DNA from: Corinectria fuckeliana
Lineage: Eukaryota > Ascomycota > Sordariomycetes > Hypocreales > Nectriaceae
Direction of reading: 5' to 3'
Length of the DNA: 22,179 bases
Assembly (NCBI GenBank): GCA_019137255.1
Contig: WPDH01000616.1
Span: forward strand, 1 to 22,179
The notes beneath the pieces were generated by a model that made no database searches, was not told the origin of the DNA, and worked only from the letters and a program-made list of their open reading frames with translations. The translations under genes and the position numbers were made by a program. This document shows positions 8,794-16,446 of this stretch, one piece after another (the first letter of the stretch is position 1; each line of letters starts with the position of its first letter).

Positions 8794-10320
8794 CTAGGCC
8801 ATGTCTCTCCTCGGTCTTTTGGACGCGCCGGGCTCCGTCAACGAAGCCTTTAGAGTGGCTCCTTGCGCATGGGCGACGGCGGACTGGGTACCGGGTTCCT
8901 TTGCAGAGTCGTTGTCTGACTGTGATGGATGGTTGCTTTCGAGCTCCTGGGAGAGTCCGGCAGTTTCTAGAAGCGACGGAACTTCAGAGTCCAAGTGAGG
9001 CGGCAAGCCGTCGATGGCCGAGCAAATCCTCGTCAAGTGCGCTGGCATCCAAACGTCATAGATGTTTCTCGTAAGACAGTAGGCTGTCCACCTATCCTTG
9101 CCGTTATGCTTGGTAAAGTCAAAGGTGCGGACTGGATGGCGGTAGTATTTCCAATCTTTCCCCTGAACCACTGCGTAATGGCCGTAGACCCGCACGAGTC
9201 GATGATTGTGAGAGATGGAGAAGGCCAGGATCTGGCGGTCGACTTCCTTCTCGCGGCCGACGAGACGGAAGAGCTCCATGATGGCCCGTACGGCAAGTGT
9301 CATGCTGTGAGCATTCTGGCGGTCTGCGATATCAAGCGCTGCAGCACCACACTTTACCTCGCATGTGAGAAATGGAAAGTACATTCGGTAGGTCGCCATG
9401 AATACGGACGGATCGCCAGCAATGAAGTCGCCGATGGAGGGCGAGAGCTTTTCCAGCCGATCCTCTGAGAACGCACGACGCCTGAAGCCGACTGAGTAGT
9501 CGGGCTGTGGTCGAGTGCTGGTCAGAGGGAGAGAGTTGCTCCACCCTTCATTGGTGCTTTCCACCAAACAATCTAGCCCCTTGACGCCGTAGGTGGCGAG
9601 AAGCTCTGCCGAGGGAACGATCAATGGGGTGATATCCCTTATGACTCTTGCCTCGTTCCTGTATCGGACCTTCCGGCAGGTGGCTTTGAACATGTCATGG
9701 CGGAACAACGAGTCTTTAGGTGTATGCTGCTCCTGCTCGAGCAGCGTTCGGCAAAGGGACTTGCTTTCGTCGGCGATGCCCAGTTCCGACTTTTCCATAA
9801 AACTGCCCTTCGTCTCGAGCAGCGTCTTGTACCGGGCGTCGCGGTACGGCGTGCTCTTCTCTTCCCTGGGTCTTTGGTCGCTGGGCGTCGCAGCGCCGAC
9901 AGAACCAGGCTCCGATCGCTTGCGGCTCCTCAAAGAGGACAAAGACTTCTTTCTGGCAACAAGGCGCTCCGTGTCGGGGTGTTGCCTGTACCAGGCTGGC
10001 CAGCGTCCCTTTCTTGCCCAATACGCAACGGGATTGGTCTCTTCGGTCTCGTCGGTCTCGTTCGTCTCGTCGGTCTCGTCGGTCTCATCAGTCTCATCAG
10101 TCTCATCGGTCTCATCGGTCTCGTCGGTCTCGCCGTCTCGCGATTGGGGCGTTTGATCGGAAGGGCGCACGCTCTTGAGGGCACGATGCTCAGGCCGCTC
10201 GGGAGCGTCTGGGCTATCACGCTTGCGTTTCTGGCTTGCAGATGCAGCACGCGTCTGTGGCTCGAGAGACAGCATTGAAGGAGAGGAGAGAGAGGGATTG
10301 TTTGCGCGAGTGAGCCCCAT
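8794..10320 (-). CDS. DUF7924-like fungal protein with PD-(D/E)XK-like motif (508 aa)
   Basis: A single uninterrupted ORF; the start at 10320 has G at -3 and G at +4. I recognise the C-terminal half (about 225-440) as the conserved domain catalogued as DUF7924 (from memory), common and often multi-copy in Pezizomycotina. Seen in the sequence: PDYSVGF with Asp274, then after about 45 residues FLTCEVKCG with Glu321 and Lys323, then DIADRQNAHS with Gln335. That spacing fits the D...ExK...Q order of PD-(D/E)XK nuclease folds, so a nuclease or DNA-binding role is possible but inferred. Conserved blocks follow (ILAFSISHNHRLVRVYGHY, YYRHPVRTFDFT, YDVWMPAHLTRICSAID). The N-terminal 160 residues are low complexity: KRKR at 31-34 as a possible nuclear signal, and a Thr-Asp-Glu run at about 64-95. 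The C-terminus ends in KRPRRDM, also NLS-like. Confidence 0.88.
   Translation of the reverse strand: MGLTRANNPSLSSPSMLSLEPQTRAASASQKRKRDSPDAPERPEHRALKSVRPSDQTPQSRDGETDETDETDETDETDETDETDETNETDETEETNPVAYWARKGRWPAWYRQHPDTERLVARKKSLSSLRSRKRSEPGSVGAATPSDQRPREEKSTPYRDARYKTLLETKGSFMEKSELGIADESKSLCRTLLEQEQHTPKDSLFRHDMFKATCRKVRYRNEARVIRDITPLIVPSAELLATYGVKGLDCLVESTNEGWSNSLPLTSTRPQPDYSVGFRRRAFSEDRLEKLSPSIGDFIAGDPSVFMATYRMYFPFLTCEVKCGAAALDIADRQNAHSMTLAVRAIMELFRLVGREKEVDRQILAFSISHNHRLVRVYGHYAVVQGKDWKYYRHPVRTFDFTKHNGKDRWTAYCLTRNIYDVWMPAHLTRICSAIDGLPPHLDSEVPSLLETAGLSQELESNHPSQSDNDSAKEPGTQSAVAHAQGATLKASLTEPGASKRPRRDMA
10038..10135 (-). repeat. 9-bp coding microsatellite encoding (Asp-Glu-Thr)n
   Basis: Plus-strand GTCTCGTCG and GTCTCATCA units encode about ten DET tripeptides in the DUF7924-like protein. 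The array preserves frame. A similar acidic run (TDDDE) occurs in the HNH protein at 366-1681. Confidence 0.92.
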
Positions 10321-10761
10321 GGCGATGGAAGTGGTAGAGTTAGAAAGGCCAGGCCAGCTTCGGGGGGCAAGTGGATGGAATGGTTGGTGGTGTAAAACGT
10401 GATGGTTTGTGCGGGATATGGATAAATATAGTAGCCCGTTCTAGGCAGGACGAGGGACGGTATGTAGCCGACGACAGGGACACCAGCAGACACCCGTCGT
10501 GCCCAGTCGTGTCTCGGCCGACGTTTCCTGCTTCTTCACCCGGACTGTCCGCTGGCTGTGGGGGTGCCAATGGTGCTTGTGCTTGGGTGCAGCTTGGAGC
10601 TTGGGTGCGTGCCTATTGGGTCGCGGAGACAATGTGTCTGGGTCGGTATGGGTCAGTACGGATATGGCGCGGAGACAGAAGATGATTGCGACCCATGTAC
10701 ATACCTACACCCCACTGTAGCCACTACAGGTAGGCTGCTGTAGGGTCTACATGCAAGTAAG

Positions 10762-10862
10762 CCTACGGGTGGACGGGTGGACGGGTGGACGGGGTACTTG
10801 CTCACTCACTCATTCACTCTGATGTACTCTGCTGTACTCTCCTGTACTCTGCACTCTGTACG
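10762..10862 (+). repeat. Short tandem repeats (GGGTGGAC)n and (TGTACTCTGC)n
   Basis: Four GGGTGGAC units are followed by CACTCA units and then TGTACTCTGC-type units to about 10862. They lie in the 10321-11146 gap between the divergent DUF7924-like and histidine-phosphatase genes, which presumably holds both promoters. I see no clear core promoter element there. Confidence 0.85.
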
Positions 10863-11146
10863 GCACCAACTTGCCCAGTTGGTTGTCATGTAACGCCAGC
10901 TTGCAGATGCGTCGCTGCCCGACTTTTTGTTGAACCTCGGCCTCTCCGATGGCTCGCTGACGGAACACTGTTGGGATGCGGGGTAATCACATGCCACGGC
11001 GTAATCCGTACGTTATGGTTATGTACCAAGTAGCGACGACGACGACGATGATGCTGGCGATTGCAATCTTTTGGCATCAATTCCCACTCCTATTCCCACT
11101 AGTCAGTCCAACAGTCCAATAAAGCCATCGCCCGTCTTTCAACGCC

Positions 11147-12250
11147 ATGCCACACGAGCTGGAGGTGGACATTGTCTTCATCCGTCATGCCGAGGCCATT
11201 TCCAACTACCATGATCAGCAGGGTGGCTTCCGCGCGCTAAACGCCTCGGAAGACGACTTCCTTCGCCTCGTCCAAGACGTCAAGAGCGGCAGAGGCGGTC
11301 GAGTCTCGAGCGGTGCGTACCTGATGGACGGCTTGACGAGCGAGGGCAAGGAGCAAGCGGCGCGACCGCTCCCGCGCCCACTGCAGAACGTCCACGCCGT
11401 CGTGTCGTCGCCTTGCCCGAGAGCCTTCCAGACGGCCAGCCTGATGGTCCCCAACTTTGAGCTCGTGGGCTCTCAGTCCCGGGAGCCGGGGACGCCCAAG
11501 ATCCACGTCGACCGGCGCTTGAGGGAAGCCACCCCTTGGCTCCAGGACATGGAAGGCCTGCTGTGCGAAGAGGACGGTCGCCAGTACACGCCGTACCTTG
11601 AGATCCGCGGTGGCGCCGGCAGCGACGGCGGCTGCGTGGTGGGGCAGGCCACTGTCGATTTCACAGATGCCGTCTGGCGCCAGGACGGCACCGAGGAAAA
11701 CCTCCAGACGGCCGATGCCCGCGTGGAGACGCTGGCGCACCCGGAACCCGAGGAAGAAGTCCAAAGACGCATTGATGCCTTCTTGGAACACGAGTACCTC
11801 GAGGGAACCAGATCCCTCCAAGAGCACGTCGCGTCCGGAAGACAAGGGACCCCCCGGCGGGTGTGGGTGGCCCACGGCGGCATCGGCAGTCTCCTGCAGA
11901 ACACCTTTTATTGCGACTATGCTAAGGATGCTGCCGGCAACTGGCAATGGAACGGCTCGGCTGCCCTCAAGAACTTGGGCGTTCGCGTCTTTCGGCTCTG
12001 TCTGCAAGATGACGCTTCTGTCGTGATCAAGGAAAATCCCTGGAATGCTTACTATCAAGACGTGTTTGGGCCTCGTTACCGACACTTTGAATCGGAGCCT
12101 AGCCTGCGCTACAGGCAACCGGATGGGTCGTTGGTGAACCAGGAAGACGGGTATTTCGACTTCTTCGAGGACGCAAGGGATGAAGCCGTGGCTGTGGCCC
12201 AACATCAGAGGGGAGTCGCTACGCTGATTGCGGGGTGGAGAGGACTGTAG
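11147..12250 (+). CDS. Histidine phosphatase superfamily protein (phosphoglycerate-mutase-like), 367 aa
   Basis: A single-exon gene. It belongs to the histidine phosphatase clan, which transfers or hydrolyses phosphate through a phosphohistidine; the substrate cannot be told from the sequence. Residues 9-20 read IVFIRHAEAISN, with Arg13 and nucleophile-type His14; Ala15 replaces the commoner Gly. SSPCPRAFQTA at 87-97 supplies the second phosphate-pocket Arg92. Arg126-Glu127 in RRLREATPW is the usual proton-donor region. VWVAHGG at 239-245 holds the second catalytic-type His243. A long insertion (about 132-200) and a C-terminal extension with NPWNAYYQDVFGPRYRHFES are typical of fungal members rather than of glycolytic mutases. 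The ATG at 11147 lies eight codons before the first strand motif. No signal peptide is seen, so the protein is probably cytosolic. Confidence 0.92.
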   Translation: MPHELEVDIVFIRHAEAISNYHDQQGGFRALNASEDDFLRLVQDVKSGRGGRVSSGAYLMDGLTSEGKEQAARPLPRPLQNVHAVVSSPCPRAFQTASLMVPNFELVGSQSREPGTPKIHVDRRLREATPWLQDMEGLLCEEDGRQYTPYLEIRGGAGSDGGCVVGQATVDFTDAVWRQDGTEENLQTADARVETLAHPEPEEEVQRRIDAFLEHEYLEGTRSLQEHVASGRQGTPRRVWVAHGGIGSLLQNTFYCDYAKDAAGNWQWNGSAALKNLGVRVFRLCLQDDASVVIKENPWNAYYQDVFGPRYRHFESEPSLRYRQPDGSLVNQEDGYFDFFEDARDEAVAVAQHQRGVATLIAGWRGL

Positions 12251-12375
12251 CAGGCGTGCTGGCTGGTATAGCAGATTGGATCATCAACCGGTTCGACAAG
12301 GGTTTCGTCTGTAACTAACCATAGCTGGTTAATCGTGTGCTAAACTTGGAATCATGTCTTACCTGTTACACTCCC

Positions 12376-12411
12376 TTGCCGAGCCCGGCGCTGGTAGGTA
12401 GCAACGGCACC
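12376..12411 (+). repeat. 36-bp dispersed repeat, copy 2
   Basis: This is the same 36 bp as 4642-4677 with one mismatch, in the same orientation. It lies 126 bases after the histidine-phosphatase stop codon. Confidence 0.85.
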
Positions 12412-12971
12412 TGGGTTTCCGCCGTTGAAGTTGGGCCGTTGATCGTGGTTGAGTTGGCTGTTCGATGTGACATTGTGCATGAAACAGAGAGGGGGAAAAA
12501 GCTCGCGAGGTGGTTTCTTGCTGACCGTCTTCAGTGGCGGGGGGTGGTGCGGATGGTTCCTTCCCCCACAATGCTCCGAGAGCGTCTGAGGACACCTGGT
12601 CACATCAGTCGTCGGGTCTGGGACGAGCTTCTGTTAGTAAACTCAAGTCAAGTTCAGTCCTGCGGGACGGGAACCTCAGGCACGTAGCTCGCTGAGAAAC
12701 TTGGCGGTGTACTCTAAATTTGCATCGTCAGCGTGACATGTAATAGCTCCGTGGTCGACTCATATTCGCACAAAGATGCCAGGAGCTTTTATCTTGTGAA
12801 AACACAGCTTAGTATCAGTCAAGTCCTAGCAGCTCACCACTGAGATCTCTTGCTTTAGTGGTGTTGAAGCCCTCAATGGGGCTCGGGCCGTGTGCCTGAG
12901 GCACGGAAGTCAAGCCCTTATCCTTATCGCAACGCCCCACCTTTCCCTGCCAGATGTGCGGTGACTCGACT

Positions 12972-13138
12972 GCGCAGCTTGTTTACAGGCCAAGGCAACC
13001 CAGACCGTCTCTGGGTTCAACTGAATTCACGCCCTGCAACTTTTGCCATTGCCTTGCGCAAGAGCTGGGGCGGCGTACCCATCCTTTAATACATCAACTT
13101 AGTAAAGCTGATGGCCTCGGCGTCAATTGAACCCTCGG
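12972..13138 (+). repeat. Left arm of a degenerate inverted repeat
   Basis: From GCAGCTTGTTTACAGGCCAA through CCTTGCGCAAGAGCTG and CCTTTAATACATCAAC to GGCGTCAATT, this arm aligns with the reverse complement of 14483-14647 at roughly 80% by eye, with small indels. The region from 12251 to 15800 has no credible gene, so this pair is its main structure. Confidence 0.8.
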
Positions 13139-14482
13139 GCTGACGCGCAAGATGCGTGCACCCGCCGTCCCACCGCCCCCGGACGATGACTCATATTCCT
13201 GCCTGGTCGCAAGGGCAGCTTGGCCATACCCATACTAGGCTTTTCCCACCACTGGATACCATCCATTGCGACGTACTTTTAACGTCGGGATGTCGTCTGC
13301 ATCATCGCCCTCCACAACGACGCTGCAGGCCGCTCAATCACGACAGCTTATCGTGCCATGACCCGGAACGCGTGATATCGCCCGGCAGCCAATCGTTTCT
13401 CGATGATCCTGGCTCAGCGGCAGTCTAAGACATGAGCTCAAAGAGCCCCGAGCGAGACGACCAGGGGATCATGTAACCTAGACGGCTCACAAAATGCTCT
13501 GTCCAGTATCACCGTTACGAAATTTACCGTCATGTGAATAACTTGGTCCATCGTATTGCACAATAAACCCCTGCCACTCTGCCGCCATTTGGCTCCATCC
13601 TCCGACCTTCCCCGCGTCTGCCTAATGTGCTTGGAGATGTAGACTACTCGACATCTCCAGCTGCCCCGCATCGTAGATCATGGGGTTCCGCGGGTCCCTG
13701 AGTATCTTCAATTTCCATCTCGTGTGGATAGCCTTTAGCGCAAGTCTAACGTGGTTCAGGGCAAAGATACAGGTCTCGTGTATTACGTTTCACTCATGGC
13801 CCCCAGTCCTCTTCTCACAATCCCCCGCGACTGTACTCTTGGAAACCTCCACCCTCACCCCCTCGCTAAATCGCCCCACTGAAAATTCAACCGGAAGCAC
13901 CACCGCTCACCATAGCTGCAGCTATCAGCGAGTACTGAGATATACACCGCCATTTCCTGTTCTCTCACGAGCACCCATCTAGGAATGAGATCTGCACCAG
14001 AAATTAGGTGCGGAGATAACAGCGGGACTGTATGACGTCTGCGACTGCCTGTTCATATCTTTAGGCTCTCTTTTGCTCAATTTTACGAGTCCGGCCTATG
14101 CTTCAACGCCCCCCCACCCCAGAGGGCCATCGGCGGCCTTGCATCTAGGCAAAAAGTGTTTGTCCTCCTAGCAATACTCATCTTGGGTGCAGATCTCTCA
14201 GGGAAAAAGGTTGCCCATGAAAGTACAAGAAATGGGGGTGTATGTCTCAGTACTCATCCTCTGCCCGATGTCCATCCCCGGTCTCCATATCCCGCCCACA
14301 TAAGATCGTTCTGCGTGCAAGCTTCCTCGTGTGATGTGCCCCACCATGCCCAAAGAAAAGTTGGGCATCCATCTGGTTCACGGCCCCTTGCTGACCAGGG
14401 CAAAGTCGTGCACGGGACGGCCATGACCAGTTGACTAGTGGCTCCAGCTATGCTAGTAGCCGCCGGTGGATGAGATCAGATC

Positions 14483-14647
14483 TCGAGGTTAAATTGACGC
14501 CTAGGCCATCAGCTTACTGGGTTGATGTATTAAAGGCTAGGTACGCTGCCTCAGCTCTTGCGCAAGGTGTAGATTTATCGGGTAGCTGCCTTTTCTCCGT
14601 TGAACCCAGAGGACAGTCCGGGTTGCCTTGGCCTGTAAACAAGCTGC
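14483..14647 (-). repeat. Right arm of the degenerate inverted repeat
   Basis: Inverted copy of 12972-13138. A short outer segment at 14737-14760 (reverse complement CCTTGCCTGGTCGCAA) also resembles 13192-13216, but there the position relative to the arm is swapped. That implies later rearrangement. I could not define target-site duplications. Confidence 0.8.
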
Positions 14648-15567
14648 AGTCAAGTCAATCCGAGCAGGTCACTTGGGAATGCACCATTTCCTGGAGGAAA
14701 ACGCCGCCGCCGACAAGCCAGACCACGCGCCATCATTGCGACCAGGCAAGGATATGGGTTATTGTTGGTACCTGCCCAACTGCCTAACTGCCCAAGAGTC
14801 TAGCGGTCATCGACAGTTATCGTTCGGGGGCGGTGGGGACGGGCGGTGACGCTTTTGCGCGTCGGCCCGAGCGGAGGGGATCGTTGTGCGGCATCAGTAC
14901 AGTACAGCCCTCGGGGATTCAAGAGATTCATTAGTGACTTGCCACCCAGGTCCCGGTACAGAGAAAGGTATAGCGCTAGCATGAGGAGCTGGGTACTCTA
15001 CCTCTGGGACAATGTCATCACTACCGCAACCTAACAGATTGGGCAAGTAAGGTATCTTTTTATACAATCTATGTACCTTTTAATCTCTGAGGGCTGCAGT
15101 ACATGCCTATGCCGTACACGGGATTAACGGGATTAAACGGACCAGTACATGGTGTACTAGTAAATCGAACGGACTGGTACCTGACCGGGGAACGAAACGA
15201 GGCGAGAGGCGAGGGTGAAGACGGGAGGGGGCGGGGTAAGACTTCAAGGTGGATGGGAGCCGAACAGGAACACCAAGCCGACAGCAGAGACGGCTGGAAA
15301 CAGGCAGCAGAGTAATCACAGGTAGAGCGATCGGCGGCACGTTTCATTTGCGCGAGAACTTCCAATTCCTGAATACGAGTACCATTCGAGATGCATCCAC
15401 GGGCAGCTGCCCTCAACCGGCCGAGCTCCCCGGCTTCCCTTGCATACACTCGTAAGAGCAACCAACTCGGGGCAGATTCAGGCTGAGGCCCTCCGCGGTC
15501 CTTTTGCAATGCGCCTCGAGGTTGCTGCCTTGATGCAAGTTGCGGCAGCCATGCGCTCTGCAACCCC

Positions 15568-15625
15568 CCAGCGCCCTCCTACCCAAACTGCTACCCAGAC
15601 TGCGACCCAAGCTGCGACCCTCCTT
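15568..15625 (+). repeat. Short minisatellite (CTACCCAAACTG / CGACCCAAGCTG)n
   Basis: Four 12-bp units of CTACCCAGACTG type in unassigned sequence between 14660 and 15830. No gene is supported in that stretch; ORFs on either strand have no recognisable motif. Confidence 0.75.
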
Positions 15626-15829
15626 GACTCATCCCGTGCCTATTGTTGTCCTCAGGCAACCCATCAACCTTGCTCTTTCCCATGCTGAAAACGCCAGGCA
15701 GTAATTGCACTTGCCATTGGTGTGTGCAAGGTCACAAGGCCACCAATGAACGAACCATGGGCGAGACATCTCCTGCCGGACGACGCAGCAACCCACCCAC
15801 TTTCCCTCAGCTGCACCTTTTTTCTTGAA

Positions 15830-16412
15830 GCCCCCCTCTCCTTCAAGTCACCCTCTTCTTTTTCTCCAAGCCCCCCTCTTCTTCTTGTCATCCTCTTCTT
15901 GTCATCCTCTTCTTGTCATCCTCTTCTTCAGGTCACCCTATTCTTCAAGTCATCCTCTCCTGGAAGTCAACCTCTTCTTCAGGTCAGCCTCTTCTTCAGG
16001 TCATCATCTCCTGGAAATCATCCTCTCCTAGAAGTCAACCTCTTCTTCAGGTCACCCTCTCCGGCAAGTCACCCTCTCCTAGAGGTCATCCTCTCCTGGA
16101 AGTCATCCTCTCCGGCAAGTCATCCTCTCCTGCAAGTCAACCTCTTCTTCAGGCTAACCTTTCTTCAGGTCAACCTCTTCTTCAAGTTATCCTCTTCTTC
16201 AAGTTATCCTCTCCTGCAAGTCAACCTCTTCTTGAGGTCACCCTCCCCAGCAAGTCACCCTCTCCTAGAGGTCATCCTCTCCTAGAGATTAACCTCTTCT
16301 TCAGGCTAACCTCTTCTTCAGGTCACACTCTCCTGCAGGTCATCCTCTCCTGCAAGTCAACCTTTCTTCAGGTCACCATCTCCTGCAAGCCACCCTCTCC
16401 TTCAAGTTTCCC
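15830..16412 (+). repeat. Pyrimidine-rich minisatellite upstream of the amidase gene
   Basis: About 35 imperfect 15-18 bp units of two kinds, TCTTCTTCAGGTCAACC and TCTCCTGGAAGTCATCC, arranged head to tail. The plus strand is strongly pyrimidine-biased. Stops are rare, so all three plus frames stay open for long stretches and one joins the amidase ATG in frame. The array ends about 35 bases before that ATG, so it occupies the expected promoter and 5' UTR. Confidence 0.95.
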
Positions 16413-16446
16413 CCTAACCAGTTCCCATTCATTACACGACTGTACC

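Noticed and set aside
8246..9074. Plus-strand ORFs rich in Glu/Ala/Asp or Lys/Gln/Thr.
   Set aside because: They are translations of the CAGAAG/CAGACG and GGGCACTGCAACGGG repeats, and partly antisense to the DUF7924-like gene.
11237..12205. A 322-aa minus-strand ORF opposite the histidine phosphatase.
   Set aside because: Antisense shadow of a high-GC coding region; no domain resemblance, while the plus strand has full catalytic motifs.
12337..12687. A 116-aa ORF after the histidine phosphatase.
   Set aside because: It starts within the dispersed 36-bp repeat region and shows no domain or splice support.
15069..15563. A 164-aa minus-strand ORF.
   Set aside because: No recognisable domain and no intron or start context support; equally long frames occur by chance in this GC-rich stretch.
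15722..16285. A 187-aa ORF rich in Ser, Leu and Pro.
   Set aside because: It is another frame of the pyrimidine-rich minisatellite.
15830..16412. Regularly spaced repeats resembling a CRISPR array.
   Set aside because: Units are contiguous and imperfect with no unique spacers, in a eukaryotic context; it is a minisatellite.
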